A stretch of DNA of 64,000 bases, taken from Dolichospermum compactum NIES-806 (GTDB lineage: Bacteria; Cyanobacteriota; Cyanobacteriia; Cyanobacteriales; Nostocaceae). The notes below the pieces were generated by a model. The model was not told the origin of the DNA, made no database searches, and was given only the letters and a program-made list of their open reading frames with translations. Both the position numbers and the translations under genes were made by a program. Below are positions 17,374 to 26,955 of this stretch, piece by piece. The DNA lies in NCBI RefSeq assembly GCF_002368115.1, contig NZ_AP018316.1, positions 4,750,631 through 4,814,630 of the forward strand. Reading direction: 5' to 3'. Positions within the stretch are counted from its first letter, which is position 1; every line of letters starts with the position of its first letter.

Positions 17374-17685
17374 GTTTTGATTTGCTCTTTTATCTTTCTG
17401 TTCTTGATTACACCAGAAAGCTGATCCTTATGCTCTCACAAGGTGCAAGGGACAACAATTATGATTTTGTATGAAATTCAGTGTAGCAATATCTAGCCCA
17501 GAAATGAGCAGATAAATGATTAAGAGTTGCAAAAATCCACAAAAAACGATTTACAGTTTATTCTGGTGGCAATAGGAATGATGGGTTTAATGTCGCCTTT
17601 GAGGACAGGAAGGTTAAATTAGCCAAAACCGAGGAAAATCATGTAAGCTGGGAAAATACAAGGCATTATTAATTGGGCTGGTAAT
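17374..17685. other. acsF upstream region
   Basis: About 310 bases without a supportable gene. It should hold the acsF promoter (minus strand). No repeat or structured RNA recognised. Confidence 0.4.
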
Positions 17686-17868
17686 ATGGTGCTGAAAAAT
17701 ATCGCCAGCAGTGATGTTTTATACTATAATGTCGAACCTTCTGTGCTGGTTACTCCGGTGGGACATAATGTGTTTGTGTTGACACTCATGAAAAACCAGA
17801 ACTACAGTATTTGGCTGAACAATGCAATTCTTAACTGTCCTGTAATTTCTGAATTATTGTTAGCTTAA
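17686..17868 (+). CDS. Small hypothetical protein upstream of a RecB-like nuclease
   Basis: 60 residues, VLKNIASSDVLYYNVEPSVL at the front and many beta-prone residues. It ends four bases before the next start, so if real it would be co-transcribed. No recognisable motif. It could be the C-terminal remnant of a longer lost gene. Weak support. Confidence 0.3.
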   Translation: MVLKNIASSDVLYYNVEPSVLVTPVGHNVFVLTLMKNQNYSIWLNNAILNCPVISELLLA

Positions 17869-17872
17869 AAGG

Positions 17873-19315
17873 ATGTTAATCAATGCTCAACTTTTACTAC
17901 AATTTCAACGCTGTCAGCGACGACCTTTTTTAGATGTTCATGGTGATTATCTTCAGCGAGAGATTCCCAATGAGTTAATGCTGAAGGTGCAGAAGGACAA
18001 AAGCCTTCATCATCAGCGGATAGTCAGAAAGTTAAGTTATTCCGAACCGGATTATGTTGCGAGTGATTGGCAAGCAGGAGCAGCATCAACTCTAGCACTG
18101 ATGCAGCAAGGAGTGAGTTATATTCGTAGTGGTGTAATATTAACTACCTATTGTGAAAAATATACTTTGCTGAGTCGCCCAGATTTGCTTGTGAAACAGC
18201 CGGGGAAATCCTGTTTTGGAAATTGGAACTATGTCCCGGTTAATATTGAATTGGGTAAGCGTCCTAAGCAAGAATATCAGGTAGTTATTGCTTTTCACGC
18301 CCAAGTTTTAGCTATGGTTCAGGATGTGATTCTGAGTAAGGCTGGGCTGATATTGCGAGATAAAGATAAAACTTATGTGGTGGATTTGGACAAATGGACA
18401 CCACAAATGCTGGATATTTTAGAGGAATATATTCAAGTTATTGAGTCGGTGGAAGCGCCGGAAATTTTTATTTCTCGGCAGAAATGTAATCTTTGTCCCT
18501 GGTATAATTATTGTTATGCGAAAGCGAGATGTCAAGAACATCTGTCTCTGTTGCCAGGTGTAACACCGATTCGCTACGCTCAACTGCAAAATTTGGACAT
18601 CACTACTTTAGAAGCACTGGCACATACCCATCCTAGCACCTTAGAAAACTTAACAGGATTTGATAGTAATGTGGCAGCTAAATTAGTTGTCCAAGCCCAA
18701 TCTGTATTCACCAAACAACCCTTGATTCTTGCTGATTCCTTTTCTTTAGAATATCTGACTTTTACAGCCCCGATTGAACTTTATTTTGATATTGAAGCCC
18801 AGCCAGATTTAAATTTAAATTATCTTTTAGGTGTTTTAGTTGTGGATAGAGTTGCTAATACTGAACAGTTTTATGCTTTTTTGGCGGAACAACCAGAACA
18901 AGAACCTCTAATTTGGCAACAATTTTTAAATTTAGTGAATCAATATCCCCAAGCACCAATTTATCATTTTTGTCCTTATGAAGTGGATACAGTCAAACGC
19001 CTGGGAAAACTGTACCGCACACCTCATGCTCAAATTCATCCTCTCCTGAATCGGTTTGTTGATATTTATGAACAATTAATTCAAAGTGTGGCTTTACCAA
19101 TAGATAGTTATGCGTTAAAAACTATTGCCCGCTGGGTGGGGTTTGAATGGCGTGAACAAGAAGCCAATGGTGCTAAATGTATTTACTGGTATGATAAGTG
19201 GTTAGAAACAGGCGATCGCACTTTATTAGCACTCATTCAAGACTACAACGAAGATGACTGTCGCGCCACCCGTACTGTCAAAGATTGGCTAGTCAGTTTT
19301 TTCACAACTACATAA
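17873..19315 (+). CDS. TM0106-family RecB-like putative nuclease with RNase H-like domain
   Basis: 480 residues. The N-terminal half has a PD-(D/E)xK-type core (SRPDLLVK near 105, then NIELGKRPK near 125) and a Cys cluster CNLCPWYNYC near 205 like that of RecB/Cas4-type nucleases, where it would bind an Fe-S cluster. The C-terminal half (from about 300, ELYFDIEAQPD to DYNEDDCRAT) is an RNase H/exonuclease-like fold with acidic residues. The architecture matches the TM0106 RecB-like family. Substrate unknown; DNA processing is the likely role. No CRISPR genes are nearby. Confidence 0.85.
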   Translation: MLINAQLLLQFQRCQRRPFLDVHGDYLQREIPNELMLKVQKDKSLHHQRIVRKLSYSEPDYVASDWQAGAASTLALMQQGVSYIRSGVILTTYCEKYTLLSRPDLLVKQPGKSCFGNWNYVPVNIELGKRPKQEYQVVIAFHAQVLAMVQDVILSKAGLILRDKDKTYVVDLDKWTPQMLDILEEYIQVIESVEAPEIFISRQKCNLCPWYNYCYAKARCQEHLSLLPGVTPIRYAQLQNLDITTLEALAHTHPSTLENLTGFDSNVAAKLVVQAQSVFTKQPLILADSFSLEYLTFTAPIELYFDIEAQPDLNLNYLLGVLVVDRVANTEQFYAFLAEQPEQEPLIWQQFLNLVNQYPQAPIYHFCPYEVDTVKRLGKLYRTPHAQIHPLLNRFVDIYEQLIQSVALPIDSYALKTIARWVGFEWREQEANGAKCIYWYDKWLETGDRTLLALIQDYNEDDCRATRTVKDWLVSFFTTT

Positions 19316-19383
19316 AACTTCTTTCTTTTTCCTTCTTACTTCTTCCTTCCCTCTTTTTCCTGACTTCTGACTCTTATTATTCT

Positions 19384-20565
19384 ATGTTGCATCTTCCAAA
19401 ATTTCGGAAACCATTCCTGATTCTCATCTTTACCATTTCCTTAATTTTTATTAGCTTTCTGTTTAATAATTTCGCTTCCGCTTCTTTAATTATCAACAGC
19501 ATAGAATTTATTGGTCAAGCCACCTTACCCACAGGTTTAACTTTCCAAAAAACCGAAATTGGCGGGTTATCGGGAATAACTTACGATGCCAAAAATAACC
19601 TATATTATGCAATATCAGATGATCGTGGGCAAAAAGCACCACCTCGTTTTTATACTTTAACAATTGACCTCAGCAAAAGTAAATTAACCAATAACAATGT
19701 TATTCCCGTAAGTGTCACAAACTTATTAAATACGAATAATCAACCATTTCTCCCCAATACCACTGATACAGAAGGGATTGCCATAACTAATCAAGATACC
19801 ATATTTGTTTCCTCCGAAGGTGATGTAGACAGACTCATCAATCCCTTTATTAAAGAATTTGCACTGGCTTCTGGACAAACAATGAATACCCTACCCATAC
19901 CGGATAAATTTTTGCCTGATTCTCAAAAGCAAAAAGGCATTCGCAACAACTTAGCCTTTGAAAGTCTCACCATTACACCTAATCAAAAACTTCTATTTAC
20001 AGCCACCGAAAACGCCTTAATTCAAGATGGTACAGCAGCCCAATCAGGTGTTGGTACATCTTGCCGCATTTTGCAATATAACCTCTTAACCAAGCAGCTA
20101 GAACAGGAATTTCTCTACCAAACAGAACCAGTGACACCGTTGTTTAATCCTATAGGTAAATTTGCTGGTGGCTTACCTGATTTAGTAGCGATAGATAATG
20201 CAGGAAACTTTCTCGGTATAGAAAGAAGTTTCACAGGTTTGGGATTTACAGTTTTTCTGTTTCAGGTTTCCCTAAATAACGCCACAGACATCCATAGCTT
20301 AGACAGCATTACCAAAATTGACCCTGATAAAATCCAGCCAGCAGAAAAAAAACTCCTCTTAGATCTACGAACTTTAGATGTATCATTAGATAATATTGAG
20401 GGATTGACTCTAGGTGAAAAACTCCCCGACGGACAACCATCACTAATTCTAATCAGCGATAATAATTTTAATGGACTACAACAAACCCAAATTTTAGCCT
20501 TTAAGCTGAAAATTGAATCTCCACTAACTAAATTATTACGCCGCCTCAGAATACCTAACTTTTAA
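19384..20565 (+). CDS. Secreted phytase-like (esterase-like activity) domain protein
   Basis: 394 residues from the ATG chosen; an in-frame TTG further upstream overlaps the previous gene and is less likely. An N-terminal hydrophobic segment (about 12-32, ending in ASA) indicates export. The rest is a beta-propeller-like domain with EIGGLSGITYDAKNNLYYAISDDRG, DTEGIAI and SSEGDVDR, as in the family annotated as esterase-like activity of phytase. The enzymatic role is not established for the family; it likely acts in the periplasm on phosphorylated or sugar substrates. Confidence 0.8.
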   Translation: MLHLPKFRKPFLILIFTISLIFISFLFNNFASASLIINSIEFIGQATLPTGLTFQKTEIGGLSGITYDAKNNLYYAISDDRGQKAPPRFYTLTIDLSKSKLTNNNVIPVSVTNLLNTNNQPFLPNTTDTEGIAITNQDTIFVSSEGDVDRLINPFIKEFALASGQTMNTLPIPDKFLPDSQKQKGIRNNLAFESLTITPNQKLLFTATENALIQDGTAAQSGVGTSCRILQYNLLTKQLEQEFLYQTEPVTPLFNPIGKFAGGLPDLVAIDNAGNFLGIERSFTGLGFTVFLFQVSLNNATDIHSLDSITKIDPDKIQPAEKKLLLDLRTLDVSLDNIEGLTLGEKLPDGQPSLILISDNNFNGLQQTQILAFKLKIESPLTKLLRRLRIPNF

Positions 20566-20566
20566 A

Positions 20567-20737
20567 ATTGACATACTCACCGACCTGAAGGTGCGGTGAT
20601 TCTTGACACTTCACCAGAACACGCCACAAGTGGTCTTATCGTCCCTCCATGTCCGTTTAAAGTCTCCCAATGCCCTATGGCGACTATAACCAAATTTTAG
20701 CATAAAGCCGTCCTGGAAGGACGGGGCTTGTGTCCCG
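20567..20737. mobile_element. IS200/IS605-derived non-autonomous remnant
   Basis: The left end carries a hairpin (CACCGACCT-GA-AGGTGCGGTG) and the right end a second hairpin (CCGTCCT-GG-AAGGACGG), the arrangement seen at the ends of IS200/IS605 elements, with no tnpA or tnpB between them. Best read as an internal-deletion derivative. It lies between a phytase-like gene and tRNA-Asp. Confidence 0.55.
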
Positions 20738-20757
20738 TCTTTTTGGTCAAATTATCT

Positions 20758-20807
20758 GGTCTGAGGCACCCTACAAGAAATAGATTTTGTTGGTGCGTAA
20801 GCCCTAA
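20758..20807. repeat. Partial MITE end
   Basis: CACCCTACAAG...TGGTGCGTAAGCCCTA resembles the right end of the MITEs at 8189 and 10327 with changes. The left end is missing. Confidence 0.45.
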
Positions 20808-20839
20808 CTTACCTTTGAAAAAAATTTTTCTCAAACTAC

Positions 20840-20868
20840 TTGACAAAAATAAAAAGACTGGGCATAAT
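20840..20868 (+). promoter_or_regulatory. Sigma70-type promoter of tRNA-Asp
   Basis: Consensus -35 TTGACA and -10 CATAAT separated by exactly 17 bases, about 30 bases upstream of the tRNA. Confidence 0.75.
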
Positions 20869-20898
20869 GGTGAGAGTGCAAGTTAAGCAAAAACGCAA

Positions 20899-20972
20899 GG
20901 GACTGTAGTTCAATTGGTTAGAGCACCGCCCTGTCACGGCGGAAGTTGCGGGTTCGAGCCCCGTCAGTCCCG
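20899..20972 (+). tRNA. tRNA-Asp (GTC)
   Basis: 74 bases fold as a cloverleaf: acceptor GGGACTG/CAGTCCC with G discriminator, anticodon loop CTGTCAC giving GTC, and T-arm GCGGGTTCGAGCCCCGT. It has a consensus promoter just upstream and lies 100 bases before gltX on the same strand. Confidence 0.97.
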
Positions 20973-21072
20973 TTCTAAAATACTGAATATAAGATAAAGA
21001 GTTCATCAAAGAAACTCATAGGTTTTAATTTCAGTTATGTGTAATCATGATTTGTAAAAGAGAGAATTAACT

Positions 21073-22515
21073 GTGACTGTCAGAGTTCGCATAGCTCCGA
21101 GTCCTACCGGAAATCTACATATTGGTACAGCGAGAACCGCTGTATTTAACTATTTGTTTGCTCGTCACCATGATGGCAAGTTTATTTTAAGAATCGAAGA
21201 TACTGATTTGGAGCGATCGCGTCCAGAATACACAGATAATATTCTGGATGGACTACGCTGGTTAGGATTGAATTGGGATGAAGGTCCATTTTTCCAATCT
21301 CAACGCCTCCATCTTTACAAAGAAGCCGTTCAAAAATTAGTAGACCAAGGATTGGCTTACCGCTGCTACACCACATCTGAAGAATTAGATGCACTGCGAG
21401 AAGGGCAAAAAGCTAGAGGGGAAGCACCTCGCTATGATAACCGTCACCGTCACCTCACCCCAGAACAAAGGGCAGAATTTGAAGCTCAAGGACGTTCTTC
21501 GGTAATTCGTTTCCAAATCGCCGATAGCCGAGAAATTGTCTGGAATGATTTAGTCCGGGGGAAAATGAGTTGGCGTGGTAGCGATTTGGGTGGTGATATG
21601 GTGATTGCTCGCGCTGCTAGTGATGGTACTGGTCAACCACTATATAATTTTGTGGTGGTTGTGGATGACATTGATATGCAAATTAGTCATGTCATTCGTG
21701 GTGAAGACCATATCGCCAATACTGCTAAACAAATCCTATTGTATGAAGCTTTCGGGGCGAAGATTCCCGAATTTGCCCATACACCTTTAATTTTGAATCA
21801 AGAAGGGCGCAAATTATCGAAACGGGATGGAGTAACTTCCATTTGCGACTTTCAGAATATGGGCTTTACGGCGGAAGGTTTAGTCAATTATATGACTTTA
21901 CTGGGCTGGTCGCCGGCGGATTCTACCCAAGAAATTTTCAATTTAGAATCAGCAGCTAAGGATTTTGGCTTTGAGCGAGTGAATAAAGCTGGTGCTAAAT
22001 TTGACTGGGATAAGTTGGATTGGTTAAATAGCCAATATCTCCACAGTATGCCAGTTGATAAGCTGACAGATTTACTTATCCCCTACTGGGAAAAGACTGG
22101 GTTTGCATTTACAGGAGGAAGAGAACGTCCTTGGTTAGAGCAGCTAGTGGGGTTAATTGCTGCTAGTTTGACTCGGTTGGTGGATGCGGTGGAGATGACC
22201 AAAGTATTTTTTACTGAGGGGGTAGAATTGACTGAGGAAGGCAGCCAACAATTACAGCAAGCAGGGGTGAAGACTGTACTGCAAGCAATTATCACAGCTT
22301 TAGAAAGTCAGCCGGAGTTATCAGCGGATATTGCCCAAGATATTATTAAGCAGGTTGTGAAATCAGAAAAGGTGAAAAAAGGCTTAGTCATGCGATCGCT
22401 CAGAGCAGCATTAACAGGGGATGTACATGGACCAGATTTAATTCAATCTTGGTTACTACTTAATCAGATTGGTTTAGATAAATCCCGCTTAAATCAAGCA
22501 ATTAGCAATAATTAA
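21073..22515 (+). CDS. gltX: Glutamyl-tRNA synthetase
   Basis: 480 residues from a GTG start that gives the canonical N-terminus TVRVRIAPSPTGNLHIGTAR with the HIGH signature (HIGT); the second signature KLSKRDG lies near 248. It charges tRNA-Glu with glutamate. In cyanobacteria GluRS also supplies Glu-tRNA for tetrapyrrole synthesis and is usually non-discriminating, mischarging tRNA-Gln for later amidation (family knowledge). It follows tRNA-Asp with no terminator visible between them. Confidence 0.97.
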   Translation: MTVRVRIAPSPTGNLHIGTARTAVFNYLFARHHDGKFILRIEDTDLERSRPEYTDNILDGLRWLGLNWDEGPFFQSQRLHLYKEAVQKLVDQGLAYRCYTTSEELDALREGQKARGEAPRYDNRHRHLTPEQRAEFEAQGRSSVIRFQIADSREIVWNDLVRGKMSWRGSDLGGDMVIARAASDGTGQPLYNFVVVVDDIDMQISHVIRGEDHIANTAKQILLYEAFGAKIPEFAHTPLILNQEGRKLSKRDGVTSICDFQNMGFTAEGLVNYMTLLGWSPADSTQEIFNLESAAKDFGFERVNKAGAKFDWDKLDWLNSQYLHSMPVDKLTDLLIPYWEKTGFAFTGGRERPWLEQLVGLIAASLTRLVDAVEMTKVFFTEGVELTEEGSQQLQQAGVKTVLQAIITALESQPELSADIAQDIIKQVVKSEKVKKGLVMRSLRAALTGDVHGPDLIQSWLLLNQIGLDKSRLNQAISNN

Positions 22516-22607
22516 TTACCGGGTATTGGGTCAGAATTTTCTGGAATTTTAAATTCTCCCTGCGGTACTCAAGTCTTTTCTCTAAAGGAACTTGAGACCG
22601 TAAATTC

Positions 22608-23135
22608 ATGTCTTCAAAGGTATTTAGAACTCTTTATATAATTGCAATGTCAAAAACAGCTTTTCCTACAGGAATCATAGTTGTACTCTGCGTTACAGTC
22701 GGATTTAATCCAGTGGCTCATGCTCAAACAGCCGCGCCGATTTTTGGAGATGTGACTATTCAACATCCATTTTCTCCAGATCCCTTGACAGTCAGGGGAA
22801 TGAGTGGTGGTGCAATACCGGGAAGTAAAATAGCAGGAAAAGCAGAAACGCCACCAACTGGACTCTGTCAAGGATTTATGGATCAAACTCCAGACCATAT
22901 TTTGAAACTGACGAGTAAGTTTGAATACCTAAAATTAGTTGTTGACAGTCCTAGTTCTAATGATACAACCATGATTATTAAAGGACCTGGTGGAACTTGG
23001 TGCAATGATGACTTTGACGGCAAAAACCCTGGTATTGTTGGGGAATGGCTACTAGGTACTTATCAAATTTGGATTGGTTCTTATAAGGACAATGAATCCC
23101 TACCTTATACCTTGAAAATCACGGAAGGTAAGTAA
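22608..23135 (+). CDS. Secreted protein with PPC-like beta domain
   Basis: 175 residues. A signal peptide ends near AHAQT; Met at residue 14 (22647) gives a more typical signal peptide and may be the true start. The mature part contains GFMDQTPDHILKL, a VVDSPSSNDTTMIIKGPGG segment and GTYQIWIGSY, the pattern of bacterial pre-peptidase/PPC-like beta-sandwiches. No catalytic residues recognised. Likely periplasmic; function unknown. Confidence 0.7.
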   Translation: MSSKVFRTLYIIAMSKTAFPTGIIVVLCVTVGFNPVAHAQTAAPIFGDVTIQHPFSPDPLTVRGMSGGAIPGSKIAGKAETPPTGLCQGFMDQTPDHILKLTSKFEYLKLVVDSPSSNDTTMIIKGPGGTWCNDDFDGKNPGIVGEWLLGTYQIWIGSYKDNESLPYTLKITEGK

Positions 23136-23410
23136 TGCAGGAGTTCGGAGTTCGGAGTTAGAAGGGTGGTGTATGGGCTTTTGTCTCTTCATTCAAGTGC
23201 CGCTATACCAATTTTAATAATGTAAAGCTTGTACAGTAAGCCTTTAACAATCCAAAATCTTATCAGGAGCGGGTTCTGACTGTTTTTATATCAGCTTTTT
23301 ACCCTGAGCTTGTGCTTGTGTGCTAAGTTTGTATTAGAATTAAGTTAAGTTTAATTAAGATTCTTGATAAAAATCGTGGATCTGCCATAGAACATCTCAT
23401 TCTCAAACTG

Positions 23411-23601
23411 TCTGAACTGTGATTTTGATGATTTCTGTGATTTTTGTGATTAATTGATTGCTTTCGCAAATTAATTAACCATCTAAATCAAATTAATCAC
23501 GCAAATCATCATCCGCTGAAACTGTAATTTTTATGATGTTTATGATTAATTGCTGTGACAAATTAATTAATCATCTAAATCAGATTAATCACGTGAATCA
23601 T
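23411..23601. repeat. Direct repeat of ~85-95 bases upstream of ftsH
   Basis: Two diverged copies (about 23411-23509 and 23513-23601), each containing AAATTAATTAA and CATCTAAATCA followed by GATTAATCACG or AATTAATCACG. Each copy is itself nearly palindromic. They end about 50 bases before the ftsH start, so they could affect its expression. Confidence 0.65.
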
Positions 23602-23651
23602 AGTTAGGATATCTGTTGTATAGCATATTGACATTTAGAGGCAAATTAAAG

Positions 23652-25538
23652 ATGAAATTCTCTTGGAGAGTCGTAGCACTCTGGTCAGTGTTGGCTTTGG
23701 TAATCGGCTTTTTCTTCTGGCAAGGTGCTTTTGCAGGCGTTCCTGCGGATACAAGTAAAAACGCTGCCAACACCCGTATGACCTACGGGCGCTTTCTGGA
23801 ATACTTGGATGCAGATCGTGTTACCAATGTGGATCTATACGATGGTGGTAGAACAGCAATTATTGAAGCTAATGACCAAGACATCGAAAACCGCACTCAA
23901 CGCTGGCGGGTAGATTTGCCTGTGAATGCTCCTGAATTAATCCAAAAGCTGCGGGAGAAGCAAGTCAGTTTTGACGCTCATCCGATGCGAAATGATGGGG
24001 CAATCTGGGGACTTTTGGGTAATTTAGTTTTCCCTGTTTTATTGATTACTGGCTTGTTCTTTTTGTTCCGTCGTTCTAATAATCTTCCCGGTGGTCCTGG
24101 ACAAGCGATGAATTTCGGCAAATCCCGCGCTCGTTTCCAAATGGAAGCAAAAACTGGGGTGAAGTTTGATGACGTAGCGGGAATTGAAGAAGCGAAGGAA
24201 GAATTACAAGAAGTTGTAACTTTCCTCAAGCAACCTGAGAAATTTACTGCTGTGGGCGCTCGCATTCCCAAGGGTGTGCTGTTGGTTGGACCTCCCGGAA
24301 CTGGTAAAACTTTACTGGCAAAAGCGATCGCTGGTGAAGCTGGTGTACCTTTCTTCTCTATCTCCGGTTCGGAATTTGTGGAAATGTTTGTGGGTGTGGG
24401 TGCTTCCCGTGTCCGTGACTTGTTTAAAAAAGCCAAAGATAATGCTCCTTGTATCATCTTTATTGATGAAATTGACGCTGTTGGTCGTCAACGGGGCGCT
24501 GGTATCGGTGGTGGGAATGATGAACGGGAACAAACCCTCAACCAACTATTAACAGAAATGGATGGATTTGAAGGCAATACGGGCATTATTATTATTGCTG
24601 CTACTAACCGTCCTGATGTCCTAGATGCGGCTTTGTTGCGTCCTGGTCGTTTCGATAGACAAGTAACTGTAGATGCACCGGATATTAAAGGTCGTTTAGA
24701 AGTATTACAAGTTCATGCTAGAAATAAGAAATTAGATCCTAGCGTATCTTTGGAAGCGATCGCTCGCCGGACTCCTGGATTTACCGGTGCAGATTTAGCT
24801 AACCTGCTCAACGAAGCGGCAATTCTCACAGCGAGAAGACGGAAAGAAGGGATCACTTTACTAGAAATTGATGATGCTGTTGATCGGGTAGTTGCTGGTA
24901 TGGAAGGTACTCCCTTGATAGACAGCAAGAGTAAGCGGTTGATTGCTTACCATGAAATCGGCCATGCTTTGGTCGGGACTTTACTCAAAGACCATGACCC
25001 CGTGCAAAAAGTGACTCTGATTCCCAGAGGACAAGCTCAGGGTTTAACTTGGTTTACACCTAATGAGGAACAAGGTCTAATTAGCCGTTCTCAGCTAAAA
25101 GCCAGAATTACCGGGGCTTTGGGTGGTCGGGCTGCTGAAGAAGTAGTTTTTGGATCAGCGGAAGTCACCACCGGTGCGGGTGGAGATTTGCAGCAGTTGT
25201 CAGGAATGGCACGACAAATGGTAACACGGTTTGGAATGTCTGATTTAGGTCCTTTATCTCTGGAAAGCCAACAGGGTGAAGTGTTCCTGGGTCGTGACTG
25301 GACAACCCGTTCTGAGTATTCTGAAGCGATCGCTTGTCGTATTGATGGTCAAGTCAGAATGATTGTGGAAGAATGCTATAGCAACGCTAAGAAGATCATG
25401 CGTGATCATCGTAGTCTCGCAGATCGTTTGGTTGATTTGTTGATTGAGAAAGAAACCATTAATGGTGACGAGCTTCGACAAATTGTGGCTGAGTATGCGG
25501 AAGTACCTGATAAGTCTCAGTTTGCCCCCATGCTGTAA
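23652..25538 (+). CDS. ftsH: ATP-dependent zinc metalloprotease FtsH (FtsH2/Slr0228-like)
   Basis: 628 residues from the ATG preceded by GAGG; an in-frame TTG further upstream is rejected. Two N-terminal membrane spans (about 5-25 and 117-137) flank a lumenal domain. AAA+ core: Walker A GPPGTGKT, Walker B IIFIDEIDA, SRH TNRPDVLDAALLRPGRFDR. The zinc protease motif is HEIGH near 430. Length and the N-terminus MKFSWRVVALWS match cyanobacterial FtsH2, which with FtsH3 degrades photodamaged D1 at the thylakoid (family knowledge). A strong terminator-like hairpin follows. Confidence 0.97.
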   Translation: MKFSWRVVALWSVLALVIGFFFWQGAFAGVPADTSKNAANTRMTYGRFLEYLDADRVTNVDLYDGGRTAIIEANDQDIENRTQRWRVDLPVNAPELIQKLREKQVSFDAHPMRNDGAIWGLLGNLVFPVLLITGLFFLFRRSNNLPGGPGQAMNFGKSRARFQMEAKTGVKFDDVAGIEEAKEELQEVVTFLKQPEKFTAVGARIPKGVLLVGPPGTGKTLLAKAIAGEAGVPFFSISGSEFVEMFVGVGASRVRDLFKKAKDNAPCIIFIDEIDAVGRQRGAGIGGGNDEREQTLNQLLTEMDGFEGNTGIIIIAATNRPDVLDAALLRPGRFDRQVTVDAPDIKGRLEVLQVHARNKKLDPSVSLEAIARRTPGFTGADLANLLNEAAILTARRRKEGITLLEIDDAVDRVVAGMEGTPLIDSKSKRLIAYHEIGHALVGTLLKDHDPVQKVTLIPRGQAQGLTWFTPNEEQGLISRSQLKARITGALGGRAAEEVVFGSAEVTTGAGGDLQQLSGMARQMVTRFGMSDLGPLSLESQQGEVFLGRDWTTRSEYSEAIACRIDGQVRMIVEECYSNAKKIMRDHRSLADRLVDLLIEKETINGDELRQIVAEYAEVPDKSQFAPML

Positions 25539-25559
25539 GGGTTGATTTTGAATCAATCA

Positions 25560-25590
25560 GATCCCCGACTTCTTAAAGAAGTCGGGGATC
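25560..25590 (+). terminator. Terminator-like hairpin after ftsH
   Basis: Perfect stem GATCCCCGACTTCTT/AAGAAGTCGGGGATC with minimal loop, followed by TTGTCGTTTTATT. Same family as 15621 and 47371. Confidence 0.75.
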
Positions 25591-25843
25591 TTGTCGTTTT
25601 ATTATTATTGCAAGATAGTTCTTCCTTATCGCTTTTATGATAACATTTTAAAACTTGTTTGTCAATACCATAAATCTCTTTTTTTCGGTTGGCGTTTTTG
25701 CGTTTTTTAGCGAAACATCATGGGCTGATGATGTAAATCAGGAAGACAGAGAATTGATTCCCTGTCTTCTAGCTAAAGTTCGTTTTAATTGAACAAGAAA
25801 TTACCACCAAAGAGGTTGATATTCGCATTGGCGCTGGTAAATC

Positions 25844-25933
25844 CAGGGCATCCTGCCCGTCTTTGATGATTAGCGGGCTTTTCGGACTGCACCACAAGAA
25901 ATTTTTGGGTATTTTTTTAATTGGAAGTCCCTA
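25844..25933. mobile_element. Palindromic MITE fragment, reverse orientation
   Basis: GGGCATCCTGCCCG...TTCGGACTGCACCACAAG...AATTGGAAGTCCCTA is the inverse of the elements at 26664, 26789 and 43612. The right-hand part of the family consensus is missing or diverged. Confidence 0.6.
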
Positions 25934-25961
25934 AGATCCTATATAGAATCAATTAAGGTTT

Positions 25962-26405
25962 TCAGATTTTACCGGTGGGGAAGAAACCGAATAGTTTGAC
26001 TACTCCACTAATTAAGGCTATAATCACTGCTACTAGAACTCCACGATTAATAAATTCTTGGTTATCTAGCCTTTTATCAATACCAATAACTTTTTCTTCT
26101 AGGGTCTTAATTTCCCCTGATAGTTTTTCATCTAGGCTTTTAATTTCCCCAGATAGTTTTTTATCTAAAATTTTAATTTCCCCAGATAGTTCTACCTGAC
26201 CAATTTCCAGTTTATTTAGTCTACTATCAATAGTTTCTAGTTTTTGATTGACCTCAACAAATTGCTTCTCCATTTTTTGATTGACTTCAGCAAATTGCCG
26301 ATCCATTTTTTGGTTGACTTCGGTAAATTGCTTCTCTATCTTTTGATCTAAACGAGATAATATTTCTTCCAGGGTATAAGTGAGAGTTGGTGGGTTAGTT
26401 GTCAT
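25962..26405 (-). CDS. Coiled-coil protein with C-terminal membrane anchor
   Basis: 147 residues from the Met giving MTTNPPTLTYTLEEIL; an upstream in-frame start adds 14 hydrophobic residues. Two sets of tandem 11-residue units: QKMDRQFAEVN-like (about 25-55) and LSGEIKSLDEK-like (about 70-105), both amphipathic. One hydrophobic span near 120-140 and a short FGFFPTGKI tail follow. No enzymatic motif. Likely a tail-anchored oligomeric membrane protein of unknown role. Confidence 0.75.
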   Translation of the reverse strand: MTTNPPTLTYTLEEILSRLDQKIEKQFTEVNQKMDRQFAEVNQKMEKQFVEVNQKLETIDSRLNKLEIGQVELSGEIKILDKKLSGEIKSLDEKLSGEIKTLEEKVIGIDKRLDNQEFINRGVLVAVIIALISGVVKLFGFFPTGKI

Positions 26406-26502
26406 ATATTTTCGTGATAGTTGTTTTATGAACAATAACAGCAGCACCTGTCATTTTACCCCACTCTCACTGTGAAGGAGAAGGGACTTGTTTACAAAAA
26501 AA

Positions 26503-26590
26503 GGGAATAGGGAACAGGGAACAGATAAGAAACAAAAGTTACTGAGTTTAAAGTTCAGTCAAGAAAAAGATGTTTTGGTTCTTCGGTACT
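26503..26590. repeat. Interspersed repeat with GGGAACA heptamers, inverted copy at 5811-5895
   Basis: GGGAATAGGGAACAGGGAAC then CTGAGTTTAAAGTTCAGTCA; see the matching element after the helicase. Confidence 0.6.
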
Positions 26591-26663
26591 TGTTATGCTA
26601 AACCGAGAAGTTAAGAGATCTCTGCCTTCACAGACAACTTATTCACCAAACCCTATTTATTTA

Positions 26664-26891
26664 AGAGACTTCCCATTAAAAAAATACCCAAAAATTTCTT
26701 GTGGTGCGGGCATCTTGCCTGCTAATCATCAAGGACGGGCAGGATGCCCATCCCACAAGATTGGATAATTTATTTTTTGTTGTTCCCTAAGAGACTTCCC
26801 ATTAAAAAAATACCCAAAAATTTCTTGTGGTGCGGGCATCTTGCCTGCTAATCATCAAGGACGGGCAGGATGCCCATCCCACAAGATTGGC
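26664..26891. mobile_element. Two tandem copies of a palindromic MITE
   Basis: Copy 1 (26664-26790) and copy 2 (26789-26891) begin AGAGACTTCCCATT and share a central hairpin (GCGGGCATCTTGCC...GGCAGGATGCCC). They are identical over about 100 bases, so the duplication is recent. Full copies end TTCCCTAA. Same family as 43612-43739. Confidence 0.75.
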
Positions 26892-26955
26892 AAGCAGTTC
26901 ATCTTTTTTGTGGAGTTATCTAACTCAAATCAGATGAACTAACAAGCATCTTAAT

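Noticed and set aside
17873..19315. Cas4-like CRISPR adaptation nuclease
   Set aside because: Although it has a RecB-type Cys cluster, the second RNase H-like half matches the TM0106 family and no CRISPR or cas genes are present.
19285..19383. N-terminal extension of the phytase-like protein overlapping the nuclease gene
   Set aside because: The added sequence comes from a pyrimidine-rich spacer; the ATG at 19384 begins a standard signal peptide.
24312..24552. ORFs antisense to or out of frame with ftsH, mutS2, gltX and others
   Set aside because: Shadow frames of strongly conserved genes; codon pattern and motifs support only the sense frame.
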